DNA of 35,838 bases from Candidatus Gemmiger stercorigallinarum (GTDB lineage Bacteria; Bacillota; Clostridia; Oscillospirales; Ruminococcaceae). Shown piece after piece: positions 26,616 to 34,335 of this stretch. Both the position numbers and the translations under genes were made by a program. The notes beneath the pieces were generated by a model that saw nothing but the letters and a program-made list of their open reading frames with translations, did not search any database and had not been told where the DNA came from. Every line of letters begins with the position of its first letter. The first letter of the stretch is position 1. The DNA lies in contig DWWX01000033.1 of the NCBI GenBank assembly GCA_019119495.1, forward strand, positions 1 through 35,838. Reading direction: 5' to 3'.

Positions 26616-27203
26616 ATGGCACGCACGGCATCGGTCGAGCGCAGAACGCGGGAGACGGACATCACGCTGACCATCGACCTGGACGGCACCGGCCGGGCCG
26701 ACATTGATACCGGGATCGGTTTTTTTGACCACATGCTGGACGGGTTTGCCCGCCACGGCCTGTTTGACCTGACGCTGCGCTGCAAGGGCGACCTGGCGGT
26801 GGACTGCCACCACACCATCGAGGATGTGGGCATCGTGCTGGGCGGCGCCATCCGCCAGGCGCTGGGGGACAAGCAGGGCATCGCCCGCTTTGGCAGCTGC
26901 CTGCTGCCCATGGACGAAACGCTGGCGCTGTGCGCCGTTGACCTGGGCGGCCGGCCCTACTTTGTCTACAACGCGGCCTTTGCCGGCCAGAGCTGCGGCG
27001 GCATGGACACCCAGATGGCGCGGGAATTTTTCTATGCCGTCAGCTACGCGGCGGCCATGAACCTGCACCTGAAAGTCCTTTACGGCGAAAACGACCACCA
27101 CAAGCTGGAGGCCATGTTCAAGGCCTTTGCCAAGGCGCTGGACGCCGCATCCCGCCCCGACCCCCGCATCGAGGGGGTCCTGTCCACCAAGGGCACGCTG
27201 TAA
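26616..27203 (+). CDS. hisB: Imidazoleglycerol-phosphate dehydratase
   Basis: 195 residues, the normal length for a monofunctional HisB. It dehydrates imidazole-glycerol phosphate in histidine synthesis. Metal-binding histidine/glutamate clusters are visible: [26 protein letters not shown] and [13 protein letters not shown]. The N-terminal RRTRETDI and the C-terminal GVLSTKG are family-typical. A purine-rich GGGGGAGGG precedes ATG 26616. No other his gene lies in the window; it is instead followed by glyA, 88 bases on. Confidence 0.97.
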   Translation: MARTASVERRTRETDITLTIDLDGTGRADIDTGIGFFDHMLDGFARHGLFDLTLRCKGDLAVDCHHTIEDVGIVLGGAIRQALGDKQGIARFGSCLLPMDETLALCAVDLGGRPYFVYNAAFAGQSCGGMDTQMAREFFYAVSYAAAMNLHLKVLYGENDHHKLEAMFKAFAKALDAASRPDPRIEGVLSTKGTL

Positions 27204-27291
27204 CGGTTCCCCGCAGGGCGCGGCCCTGCATTTGGATACAAACCCGTCGATACCCGGCCGCCGGCCGGAACTGAGAGGAGAGCAGGAACGT

Positions 27292-28545
27292 ATGTATCAG
27301 GACATGATGGACACCATCGGCTTTGTGGGCCGCCAGGACCCGGAACTGGCCGCCGCCATGGACCGGGAACTGGCCCGCCAGCGCCAGAACATCGAGCTGA
27401 TCGCCAGCGAGAACATCGTCTCGCCCGCGGTCATGGCCGCCATGGGCAGCGTGCTGACCAACAAGTACGCCGAGGGCTACCCCGGCCACCGCTACTACGG
27501 CGGCTGCCAGTACGTGGACGAGGTGGAGCAGCTGGCCATCGACCGTGCCTGCAGGCTGTTCGGCGCCAAGTACGCCAACGTCCAGCCCCACTCCGGCGCG
27601 CAGGCCAACCTGGCCGTCTACTTTGCGCTGCTCAACGTGGGCGACACCGTCATGGGCATGGACCTGTCCCAGGGCGGCCACCTGACCCACGGCAGCCCCG
27701 CCAACATGAGCGGCAAAAACTACAACTTTGTCTCCTACGGCGTGGACGACAACGGCTTCATCGACTACAAGGCGCTGGCCAAGCAGGTCAACAAGGTGCG
27801 GCCCAAGCTGCTGGTGGCGGGCGCCTCCGCCTACCCCCGCGCCATCGACTTTGAAAAGCTGGCCGAGATCGCCCACGGCTACGGCGCCATGCTGATGGTG
27901 GATATGGCCCACATCGCCGGCCTGGTGGCGGGCGGCGTGCACCAGAACCCGGTGCCCTACGCCGACGTGGTCACCACCACCACCCACAAGACGCTGCGCG
28001 GCCCCCGCGGCGGCCTGATCCTGACCAACAACGAGTACCTGATCAAGCGCATCAACTCTGCCATCTTCCCCGGCACCCAGGGCGGCCCGCTGGAGCACAT
28101 CATCGCCGCCAAGGCCGTCTGCTTTGGCGAGGCCCTGAAGCCGGAGTTCAAGGACTACGCCCAAAAGATCGTGGACAACGCCCAGGCCCTGGCCGCGGCG
28201 CTGACCGCCCGCGGCGTCAAGCTGGTGTCCGGCGGCACCGACAACCACCTGATGCTCATCGACCTGCTGGACGAGGAGTGCACCGGCAAGGAGCTGGAGC
28301 ACAACCTGGACGAGGTGCACATCACCGCCAACAAGAACACCGTCCCCGGCGAGAAGCGCAGCCCCTTTGTCACCAGCGGCCTGCGCATCGGCACCCCGGC
28401 GGTCACCACCCGCGGCATGGGCCCCGCCGAGATGCAGGTCATCGCCGACTGCATCGCCGACTGCATCTTTGACTTTGCGGCAAAGAAAGCCGACGTGGCC
28501 GCCCGTGTCGCCGCTCTGGTGGAACAGTTCCCGCTGTACCAGTGA
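27292..28545 (+). CDS. glyA: Serine hydroxymethyltransferase
   Basis: 417 residues. A PLP enzyme that converts serine plus tetrahydrofolate to glycine and methylene-THF. Signatures are [11 protein letters not shown] near the start, [26 protein letters not shown], and the PLP-lysine motif [14 protein letters not shown]. The C-terminal [16 protein letters not shown] is also typical. ATG 27292 follows AGAGGAGAGCAGG. It is likely co-transcribed with hisB upstream and the VOC gene 17 bases downstream. Confidence 0.98.
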   Translation: MYQDMMDTIGFVGRQDPELAAAMDRELARQRQNIELIASENIVSPAVMAAMGSVLTNKYAEGYPGHRYYGGCQYVDEVEQLAIDRACRLFGAKYANVQPHSGAQANLAVYFALLNVGDTVMGMDLSQGGHLTHGSPANMSGKNYNFVSYGVDDNGFIDYKALAKQVNKVRPKLLVAGASAYPRAIDFEKLAEIAHGYGAMLMVDMAHIAGLVAGGVHQNPVPYADVVTTTTHKTLRGPRGGLILTNNEYLIKRINSAIFPGTQGGPLEHIIAAKAVCFGEALKPEFKDYAQKIVDNAQALAAALTARGVKLVSGGTDNHLMLIDLLDEECTGKELEHNLDEVHITANKNTVPGEKRSPFVTSGLRIGTPAVTTRGMGPAEMQVIADCIADCIFDFAAKKADVAARVAALVEQFPLYQ

Positions 28546-28562
28546 TCGGCCGGGAGGCTGGC

Positions 28563-28946
28563 ATGAAGATCGAACACATCGCCCTCTATGTCAACGACCT
28601 GGAAGGCGCCAGGGACTTTTTTGCCCGCTATTTCGGCGGGCAGCCCGGCGGGCTGTACCACAACAAAACGACGGGGTTCCGCTCTTATTTCCTGACCTTT
28701 GCGGACGGCGCCCGGCTGGAGCTGATGACCCGCCCCGGCCTGGCCGACCCGGAAAAGCAGCCGCTGCAAACCGGGTACATCCACCTGGCATTCTCGGCCG
28801 GCAGCCGGGAGGCGGTGGACGCCCTGACAGCCCGCCTTGCCGCCGACGGCTGGCCCGCCGTCAGCGGCCCGCGCGTGACCGGCGACGGCTACTACGAAAG
28901 CTGTGTGGCCGGCTTTGAGGGCAACCTCATCGAGATCACGGTATAA
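28563..28946 (+). CDS. VOC-family (glyoxalase/bleomycin resistance fold) protein
   Basis: 127 residues with the two beta-alpha-beta-beta-beta modules of the vicinal oxygen chelate superfamily. Likely metal ligands are His5 (IEHIALYVNDLE), the Glu in ARLELMTRP, His in YIHLAF and the C-terminal Glu in LIEITV. Members include lactoylglutathione lyases and dioxygenases; the reaction here is unknown. GGGAGG precedes ATG 28563. Last gene of the hisB-glyA unit, followed by a strong terminator. Confidence 0.88.
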   Translation: MKIEHIALYVNDLEGARDFFARYFGGQPGGLYHNKTTGFRSYFLTFADGARLELMTRPGLADPEKQPLQTGYIHLAFSAGSREAVDALTARLAADGWPAVSGPRVTGDGYYESCVAGFEGNLIEITV

Positions 28947-28965
28947 TTATTTCAACAAAGCAAAA

Positions 28966-29005
28966 ACCGGCGCACGGCCCCGCAGGCTGTGCGCTGGTTT
29001 TTTTT
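28966..29005 (+). terminator. Terminator of the hisB-glyA-VOC unit
   Basis: ACCGGCGCAC (28966-28975) pairs with GTGCGCTGGT (28989-28998, one G-U), followed by eight T residues. Confidence 0.92.
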
Positions 29006-29035
29006 GCGGCGGCTATTGCAAAACGAAAAGCAATG

Positions 29036-29051
29036 TGATATATTTATATCA
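29036..29051. promoter_or_regulatory. Candidate operator of the XRE regulator
   Basis: TGATATA-TT-TATATCA is a perfect 16-base palindrome 42 bases before the membrane protein/XRE pair, in an AT-rich promoter region with TTGCAA upstream. It is well placed for autoregulation. Confidence 0.5.
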
Positions 29052-29092
29052 TAATGATAAAAATACACCACATAGCAACAAGGAGGTAACCC

Positions 29093-29461
29093 ATGAAGGC
29101 ACACAAATGGTATTGCAATCCGCTGGCGCTGATGGCGCTGCCCGCCCTGATCTGTGTTTGGGCGTTCGCATTCGACGAGCCGGGAATGTTCGGCTTTTTG
29201 GGCTTTGCATATTATCTGCGGTATCTGCGGGTCCAGCCGGACGAATTGTTCTGGCTGAATGTGCGCAAGGCGGCTTTTGCCGCCTGGTTTGCTGAGATCA
29301 TCACCCTGCCGCTGCTGTTTGCGGGCCTGGCGCTGTGCGGCATGGGGGAGCGGGCCCTGCGCGCTGCCATGGGGCTGAGCTTTGCGGCGGCGATCCTTGC
29401 ATTCACCATCGTCAACCTGGTGCTGGAATACCGGGAGGCCGGGGGAATTTCCAATGATTAA
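29093..29461 (+). CDS. Small membrane protein, DUF3796-like
   Basis: 122 residues with four hydrophobic segments: LALMALPALICVWAFAF, FGFLGFAYYLRYL, a segment around AEIITLPLLFAGLALCG, and LSFAAAILAFTIVNLVLEY. Size, topology and coupling to a downstream small XRE regulator match the DUF3796 type of membrane protein, though I identify it by pattern only. AAGGAGG precedes ATG 29093. Function is unknown. Its last eight bases overlap the XRE gene. Confidence 0.7.
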   Translation: MKAHKWYCNPLALMALPALICVWAFAFDEPGMFGFLGFAYYLRYLRVQPDELFWLNVRKAAFAAWFAEIITLPLLFAGLALCGMGERALRAAMGLSFAAAILAFTIVNLVLEYREAGGISND

Positions 29462-29651
29462 CAACCGTATCCGGGAATACCGCGCCCGGTTCAATATGAA
29501 GCAGGAGGAACTGGCTGAGAAGGTCGGCGTCCGGCGCGAGACCATCGGCAACCTGGAAAAAGGCCGCTATAACCCCTCGCTGGCGCTGGCGTGGCACATT
29601 GCCCAGGTGTTTGGCGTGACGATCGAGGAGATCTTTACGGTGGAGGATTGA
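29454..29651 (+). CDS. Small XRE-family HTH regulator
   Basis: 65 residues forming a single Cro/C1-type domain. The helix-turn-helix is seen in FNMKQEELAEKVGVRRETIG followed by NLEKGRYNPSLALAWHIAQV and the typical FGVTIEEIF. It overlaps the upstream membrane protein gene by eight bases, which indicates translational coupling. It probably represses its own promoter through the palindrome at 29036-29051. Confidence 0.93.
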   Translation: MINNRIREYRARFNMKQEELAEKVGVRRETIGNLEKGRYNPSLALAWHIAQVFGVTIEEIFTVED

Positions 29652-29740
29652 AGCGGAGACTGCGGGGGGCACATTGTGCGGGGGCGCCCCCTGCAGAACA
29701 AGATGGTTTAGGGTGTTTTTATTAGATGCCCTGGGCAAAT

Positions 29741-30097
29741 TCAGTTCTGGTCCCGGCTTTTGCCCGCCAGCGCGGCCAGTACGCCGAACACCAGGCTGGC
29801 GGCTATGCCGCCGGCGGCGGCTGTCAGCCCGCCGGTAAAGATGCCCGGCAGTCCGATGGCGTCCACCGCGTCGGCCACGCCCTGGGCCAGCAGATGCCCA
29901 AAGCCCAGCAGCGGCACGCTGGCCCCCGCGCCGGCAAACTCGGCCAGCGGCTGGTACAGGCCCAGCCCGCTCAGCACCACGCCGGCCACCACGTAGCCGG
30001 TCAGGATGCGCGCCGGGGTCAGCGCGGTGTAATCGATCAGCAGCTGCCCTGCCACGCAGATGGCGCCGCCCACCACAAAAGCCCACAAATACTGCAT
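29741..30097 (-). CDS. spoVAE: Stage V sporulation protein AE (SpoVAE/AEB)
   Basis: 118 residues with about four membrane segments (FVVGGAICVAGQLLIDY, ILTGYVVAGVVLSGLGLY, VPLLGFGHLLAQGV and a C-terminal glycine-rich helix). This is the SpoVAE type membrane component of the spore dipicolinic-acid channel. The glycine-rich TGGLTAAAGGIAASLVFG is typical. The start lies three bases after the SpoVAD stop; AAAGGAGG lies in the end of spoVAD. The pair is one transcript read in the forespore. Confidence 0.9.
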   Translation of the reverse strand: MQYLWAFVVGGAICVAGQLLIDYTALTPARILTGYVVAGVVLSGLGLYQPLAEFAGAGASVPLLGFGHLLAQGVADAVDAIGLPGIFTGGLTAAAGGIAASLVFGVLAALAGKSRDQN

Positions 30098-30100
30098 GGT

Positions 30101-31135
30101 TCACGCCTCCTTTGCCGGGGTGTCCGGCGCGGCCAGCTCCACCGCATGGGCAATGCCGGGGATGCTTTCGCCCTGCAGGTAGGTGGTCTGGCTCATCAGT
30201 GCGCCGGTGGACAAAAACAGCACCCGCCGCCACCGGCCGGCCAAAAGCCGGGGCAGCACATGGGCGCACAGCACCGCGGCGCTGCACCCCGCGCCGCTGC
30301 CGCCCGCCTGTACCTGCTGGGCGTCCACGTCGTACAGCAGGCAGCCGCAATCCCGGTGGTTTTCCAGCGCAAAGCCCTCGCGGCGCATCTGGTCGTGCAG
30401 CAGCTCGCTGCCCACCCGGCCCAGGTCTCCGGTAAAAATCACGTCGTAATCCGACGGCCGGGTGCCGGCGTCGGCAAAATGGTGGCACAGCGTGGACACG
30501 GCGGCGGGCATCATGGCGGCGCCCATGTTGTTGATGTCGTGCACCTCGTAGTCCTGCACCCGGCCAAAGGTCACGCTGCGCACCGGCACGCCCTGCGCCC
30601 CCGCCCCGCCCGGCGAGACCAGGCAGGCCCCGGCGGCGGTGGCCGTCCACTGGGCGGTGGTGGTGCGCTTGCCGCCGTAGTCCAGCGGTGTGCGGAACTG
30701 CCGCTCCGCCGCGCAGAAATGGCTGCTGGTAAAGGCCAGCGCCTGCCCCGCATACCCCGCCGCGGCCATGCAGGCGGCCAGGGCCAGGCCCTCGGCCATG
30801 GTGCTGCAGGCGCCGTACAGCCCGGCATAGGGCGCGCCCAGCGCCCGCATGGTGTAGTTGGACGCGGTGCACTGGGCCTGCAGGTCGCCCGCAAAAGCCA
30901 GGTCGATCTGGTCCTGGTCCAGCCCGGCGGCGGCCAGGCAGCGGGCCACGCATTTCTGCTGCAGCAGGCTTTCGGCCTTCTCCCACTTGCCGCACTGGAA
31001 GGAGGCGTCGGGGAACAGCAGGTCGAAAGCGCCGGCCAGCGGGCCTTCGCTTTCCTTTTTGCCGCCCGCCGACGCCCAGGCCCGCACCACCGGCGGGGTG
31101 GAAAAAAAGATGGTGTCGCCGCTGCGCACCGGCAT
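30101..31135 (-). CDS. spoVAD: Stage V sporulation protein AD (SpoVAD)
   Basis: 344 residues of the thiolase/KAS-like fold used by SpoVAD to bind Ca2+-dipicolinic acid on the forespore inner membrane. Seen are GACSTMAEGLALAACMAAAG (the former active-site region), the TSSHFCAAERQFRTPLDYGG block, VHDINNMGAAMMPAA and IFTGDLGRVGSELL, all characteristic of SpoVAD. AGGGGGA precedes ATG 31135. It is the first gene of a two-gene unit with spoVAE. The gene that usually comes first, spoVAC, is absent from this locus. Confidence 0.93.
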   Translation of the reverse strand: MPVRSGDTIFFSTPPVVRAWASAGGKKESEGPLAGAFDLLFPDASFQCGKWEKAESLLQQKCVARCLAAAGLDQDQIDLAFAGDLQAQCTASNYTMRALGAPYAGLYGACSTMAEGLALAACMAAAGYAGQALAFTSSHFCAAERQFRTPLDYGGKRTTTAQWTATAAGACLVSPGGAGAQGVPVRSVTFGRVQDYEVHDINNMGAAMMPAAVSTLCHHFADAGTRPSDYDVIFTGDLGRVGSELLHDQMRREGFALENHRDCGCLLYDVDAQQVQAGGSGAGCSAAVLCAHVLPRLLAGRWRRVLFLSTGALMSQTTYLQGESIPGIAHAVELAAPDTPAKEA

Positions 31136-31190
31136 AAAGATCGTCCCCCTTGCTGTTTCAGGCTTTCCCGCCTGCAGGGCGGGACGCTGT

Positions 31191-31219
31191 TATTGTGCCG
31201 CTTTTTGCCGGGGTTATGC
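31191..31219 (-). promoter_or_regulatory. Forespore (sigma-G/F-type) promoter of spoVAD
   Basis: On the minus strand GCATA (31219-31215) and CACAATA (31197-31191) are 17 bases apart. The sigma-G consensus is about GHATR then CATWHTA, so only one position of the -10 differs. The start would be about 50 bases before SpoVAD, as expected for a forespore gene. Confidence 0.6.
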
Positions 31220-31261
31220 GCGCCGACGACAGAGAGGCGGAAAAGGCCGCGCCGGCGCGGC

Positions 31262-31313
31262 AAAACAAAGCGGCCCCCCCGGAAAAGCCGTTTGGCTTGA
31301 CCGGAGGGCCGCT
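31262..31313 (-). terminator. sdpI terminator
   Basis: Minus strand: AGCGGCCC-TCCGG, inner GCC-AAAC-GGC, CCGG-GGGGCCGCT, then TTGTTTTGC. It follows the sdpI stop by about 65 bases and separates it from the spoVAD promoter. Confidence 0.82.
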
Positions 31314-31378
31314 CTCTGCAAGATCGTTTTGGGGCGGGCTGGCCTGCGGCGGCTCCCCGCGGCGTTTTTGGGGCGCCG

Positions 31379-32068
31379 CTATTTCATTTTGCCGATATAC
31401 ACCAGCCAGGAATACAAATAGACCCAGGCGATGCCGCCCAGCAGCAGCGCCAAAAAGACGTAGACCAGCACGCCGGTGCCCAGCAGCAGGTCCTCTAAAA
31501 TGGAGGCCAGCAGCATCACGCCGCCCAGGATGAACACGATGCCGGCCATCCGCTGGGTGCGCTGCCAGCAGTGCTCGTCCGCCAGGGCCCAGGGCGTCTT
31601 GGCGCCCATGGTGTAGTTCTGGCGGATGCGGGGCATGTAGTTGCCCAAAGCGATCAGCCCGGCGGCCACGGCGGCGATCAGCAGCCGGGGCACCACCTGC
31701 CACACCGCTCCGGGGCCCCACAGGTACAGCTCGGTCATCCAGGTAAAGGCCACAAAGCCCACGGTAAAGCAGGCGGTAAAGACGTTCCACATCCGGCGGC
31801 TTTTGCGGTAGCTGTCGGACCGGGGGTCCATCACCGGCAGGATCTTGAACAGCAGCACCAGCGCCGCCGGCAGCATCCACAGCCAGGGCAGCGTCGTCTT
31901 GGACATCCAGCTGTTCACCTCGCCGCTCATGGCCCACTGCCGGGGCACCTGGTCGGGCAGGGCAGGGTACAGCGCCAGGTGCACCGCCAGCGATACGCCC
32001 GTCAGCGCCAGCAGCACCCAAAACAGCCTCCAGCCCAAAATGGGCGTCTTGTCAGTCGTGCGTTTCAT
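31379..32068 (-). CDS. SdpI-family (DUF1648) membrane protein
   Basis: 229 residues with about seven hydrophobic segments. The N-terminal DUF1648 pattern (ALYPALPDQVPRQWAMSGEV) and the later GNYMPRIRQNYTMGAKTPWA are diagnostic of the SdpI family. B. subtilis SdpI gives immunity to the SdpC toxin and titrates the repressor SdpR. ATG 32068 follows AAGGAGG at eight bases; GTG 32077 lies directly on that site and is unlikely. It overlaps the upstream sdpR-like gene by 17 bases. No sdpC toxin gene is present, so a general envelope role is as likely. Confidence 0.9.
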   Translation of the reverse strand: MKRTTDKTPILGWRLFWVLLALTGVSLAVHLALYPALPDQVPRQWAMSGEVNSWMSKTTLPWLWMLPAALVLLFKILPVMDPRSDSYRKSRRMWNVFTACFTVGFVAFTWMTELYLWGPGAVWQVVPRLLIAAVAAGLIALGNYMPRIRQNYTMGAKTPWALADEHCWQRTQRMAGIVFILGGVMLLASILEDLLLGTGVLVYVFLALLLGGIAWVYLYSWLVYIGKMK

Positions 32069-32339
32069 CGTCGGCACCTCCTTCCAGCAGGCCCAGGTCG
32101 TAGAACCATTTCATCAGCTCCTGCAGAACCGTCAGGTTCAGGTGGTAGATGATGCTCTGCCCCTGCCGCTCGTCGGTGACCAGCCCGGCGTCCCGCAGGA
32201 TGGAAAGATGGTGGCTGATGGAAGGCTTCGCCATGTCGAAATGGGCTGCGATCTCGCCGGCGGAAAGGTCCCCGCCGGACAAAAGCTCCAGGATCCTGCG
32301 CCGCGTCGGGTCCGCCAGCGCCTTGAACGGCTCGCCCAT
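32052..32339 (-). CDS. ArsR/SdpR-family repressor
   Basis: 95 residues forming one winged helix-turn-helix: FKALADPTRRRILELLSGGD, then the recognition region MAKPSISHHLSILRDAGLV and the wing DERQGQSIIYHLN. It lacks the Cys metal sites of classical ArsR members and matches the SdpR autorepressor type. ATG 32339 follows GAGGAGG; an in-frame GTG/ATG further upstream is less suitable. It is coupled by overlap to the SdpI-family gene, as in the B. subtilis sdpRI operon. A matching operator lies at 32406-32421. Confidence 0.92.
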   Translation of the reverse strand: MGEPFKALADPTRRRILELLSGGDLSAGEIAAHFDMAKPSISHHLSILRDAGLVTDERQGQSIIYHLNLTVLQELMKWFYDLGLLEGGADDETHD

Positions 32340-32405
32340 GGCGTTATGCCTCCTCTCTTTGCCCACCCCGCCGTGCGGGAAACCGGCGGTGCGGACATGT
32401 GATAT

Positions 32406-32421
32406 TTAGAAAAACGTCTAA
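32406..32421. promoter_or_regulatory. Candidate SdpR-type operator
   Basis: TTAGA-AAAACG-TCTAA is an inverted repeat 67 bases upstream of the repressor start, in the AT-rich promoter stretch. Similar TTAGA/TCTAA repeats are typical for ArsR/SdpR-like repressors. Confidence 0.5.
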
Positions 32422-32479
32422 CAATCTTCTGGCCCAATTGTAGCACATCAGCGCGCGGAATGCAAGCGCGCCGGGGCAG

Positions 32480-33010
32480 TCAGTCTGCCGGCAAAAGCGG
32501 CTGGGCGGCGTGCTCGCGGGCGCAGTCCCGGTAAAATGCCGCGTCGGCTTCCAGCTCGGCGGCGGCCTGGGGGCGCACCTTGCCGCAGATTTTGGCCGGC
32601 ACCCCCACCGCCACCGTGCGGGGCGGCAGCACAAAGTTTTCGGTCACCAGCGCGCCGGCCCCCACGATGCTGCCCTCACCGATGACCGCCCCGTTCATCA
32701 CGGTGGCGTGCATGCCGATCAGCGCGCCGTCGCCCACGGTGCAGCCGTGCACCAGCGCGCAGTGGCCCACCGTCACATTCCGGCCGATGCGCACATCCTG
32801 GTCGGTGCCGGTGTGCACCACCGCGCCGTCCTGGATGTTGGTGCCCTCGCCCACCGTGATGCTGCCGCTGTCCGCCCGCAGCACCGCGCCGTAAAAGACG
32901 CTGGTCTGGGGCGCCAGCGCCACGTCGCCGGCCAGCACCGCCGTCTCGGCCAAAAATGCCGGCCGGTCCAGCCGGGGCGCTTTGCCCTTGTATGCCTTGA
33001 TGATCGCCAT
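32480..33010 (-). CDS. Gamma-carbonic anhydrase family protein
   Basis: 176 residues in a left-handed beta-helix of hexapeptide repeats (for example VALAPQTSVFYGAVLRADSG and IGRNVTVGHCALVHGCTVGD). The three zinc ligands can be placed at His66 (VVHTG), His82 (VGHC) and His87 (LVHGC), with the second and third five residues apart as in the archaeal Cam enzyme; Arg45 and Asp47 are also conserved. The acidic loop essential for Cam activity is missing, as in YrdA/PaaY homologues, so it may not hydrate CO2 efficiently. ATG 33010 follows a GGGAGG site. A TATAAT -10 element lies on the minus strand at 33071-33076. Confidence 0.92.
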   Translation of the reverse strand: MAIIKAYKGKAPRLDRPAFLAETAVLAGDVALAPQTSVFYGAVLRADSGSITVGEGTNIQDGAVVHTGTDQDVRIGRNVTVGHCALVHGCTVGDGALIGMHATVMNGAVIGEGSIVGAGALVTENFVLPPRTVAVGVPAKICGKVRPQAAAELEADAAFYRDCAREHAAQPLLPAD

Positions 33011-33070
33011 GGTATCGTCCTCCCTCTGCGGCCTGCCGCCGCCGTTGGCGTGATATACGGGTCTGGGGAT

Positions 33071-33076
33071 ATTATA
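33071..33076 (-). promoter_or_regulatory. -10 element for the gamma-carbonic anhydrase gene
   Basis: A perfect TATAAT on the minus strand, 61 bases before the start codon. The -35 is not conserved. Confidence 0.45.
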
Positions 33077-33113
33077 CGACATTTTCGGCCGCCGTGCACC
33101 GGGGTGCGGCGCC

Positions 33114-33142
33114 TTGCGCGGCGGGCGGCAGTGTGTTACAAT
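33114..33142 (+). promoter_or_regulatory. Promoter of the Cof-type phosphatase gene
   Basis: TTGCGC (33114-33119), 17-base spacer, TACAAT (33137-33142), 67 bases before the start codon. Confidence 0.6.
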
Positions 33143-33209
33143 TTTTGCGGCGCAGCGCGCGGAGAAGCACCCCGCGCCCGCCGACACCGGCAGAAAAGGG
33201 GAGAACGCC

Positions 33210-34001
33210 ATGATCAGGATGGTTTGCAGCGACCTGGACGGCACATTGCTGCAATACGGCAAACAGTGGCTGGAGGGCGAGATCTTTGACCAGATCCGCG
33301 CACTGGCCGCCCACGGCATCCGGTTCTGTCCGGCCAGCGGCCGGCAGTACACCAGCCAGCGCAAGCTGTTTGCGCCGGTGGCCGAACACTGCGTCTTTTT
33401 GTGCGAGAACGGCGCGGTGCTGTATCAGGGCGGGCGGGTCATTGCCAAGACGCCCATGCCCCGGCAGCTGGCCGAGGAGATCGCCCGGGACTTTTGGACA
33501 AACAGCGACGGCAAGGGCGAGGTGATGCTTTCGGGCGAGAACACCAGCTACCTGATGGACCGCGGCCTGGGCATGGTGGACCGCATCCGGTTTATCGGCA
33601 ACCACTATACCTTTATCACCGACCCCGCCGACATCCCGGAGGAGATCGTCAAAGTCTCGGTCTACTTTGAGCAGGGCTGCGCCCCCTACGTGGACCGCTT
33701 TGTGCCCCGCTGGCGGCAGGCCAACTGCGCGGTGGCCGGGCCCAAGTGGATCGACACCACGCTGGCCAGCAAGGGCACCGGTGTGGCGGCACTGTGCCGG
33801 GTGCTGGGGATCTCCCCCGCCGAGGTGCTGGCCTTTGGCGACAACTACAACGACCTGCCCATGCTGGATGCGGTGGGTACGCCCTATATCATGGAAAGCG
33901 CCGCGCCGGAGCTGCTGCGCCGTTACCCCCGCCATACCGCCCGCCCGGAGGATACGCTGGCGGATCTGCTGCGCCGGCTGGATGCCGGCGAGACGGTTTG
34001 A
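33210..34001 (+). CDS. Cof-type HAD-superfamily phosphatase
   Basis: 263 residues of HAD subfamily IIB. Motif I is CSDLDGTLL (Asp8, Asp10), motif II the Ser/Arg of CPASGRQY, motif III the Lys in TLASKGTGV, and motif IV FGDNYNDLPML. The alpha/beta cap domain lies between motifs II and III (about residues 85-185). Enzymes of this group dephosphorylate sugar phosphates, FMN or other small metabolites; the substrate is unknown. ATG 33210 follows AAAAGGGGAG. It precedes licT but has its own promoter. Confidence 0.93.
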   Translation: MIRMVCSDLDGTLLQYGKQWLEGEIFDQIRALAAHGIRFCPASGRQYTSQRKLFAPVAEHCVFLCENGAVLYQGGRVIAKTPMPRQLAEEIARDFWTNSDGKGEVMLSGENTSYLMDRGLGMVDRIRFIGNHYTFITDPADIPEEIVKVSVYFEQGCAPYVDRFVPRWRQANCAVAGPKWIDTTLASKGTGVAALCRVLGISPAEVLAFGDNYNDLPMLDAVGTPYIMESAAPELLRRYPRHTARPEDTLADLLRRLDAGETV

Positions 34002-34059
34002 AGCAAAACCACAATCAAGATATACAAAAATCCAAATGCAATTTTGTGCAAACTAATTA

Positions 34060-34088
34060 TGGACAATTTGTAAACGAAACGGTATCAT
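34060..34088 (+). promoter_or_regulatory. Promoter of licT
   Basis: TGGACA (34060-34065), 17-base spacer, TATCAT (34083-34088). The predicted start is just before the antiterminator at 34101. The AT-rich DNA from 34002 to here holds no gene. Confidence 0.65.
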
Positions 34089-34100
34089 AATAGTAACACA

Positions 34101-34181
34101 AGATTGTTACTCCCATCGAGGCATTACTTGTACATGTCGACGTATTTCGCCTGTACCGTACCTGCGTCTGGGAGTTTTTTT
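34101..34181 (+). promoter_or_regulatory. RAT antiterminator and terminator in the licT leader
   Basis: A ribonucleic antiterminator (RAT) of LicT/SacY type is seen at 34101-34129: AGATTGTTACTC, short loop, GAGGCATTACTT (consensus GGATTGTTACTG...GCAGGCAAAACC). Its centre overlaps the left arm ACTCCCA (34109-34115) of a terminator whose right arm TGGGAGT (34169-34175) is followed by seven T residues. The two structures exclude each other, so LicT bound to the RAT lets transcription reach its own gene. The terminator has a long internal region with additional pairing. Confidence 0.8.
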
Positions 34182-34335
34182 GTTGCCCGCGTTCTGCTCC
34201 GGCACACAGGCGCAGGGAGCGCGGACCCCGCAGGCCCGCCAAAGCAGCGGCCGCTGCTTTCTGCACCGCGATTTCTGCGGTGCAGAAAAGGCTTTAACGG
34301 CCGCGCAGAACAAACAGGATGGTACGGGAGCGAGC

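Noticed and set aside
32052-32339. A full sdp toxin locus
   Set aside because: Only the SdpR-like repressor and the SdpI-like membrane protein are present. No sdpA, sdpB or sdpC-like gene lies nearby.
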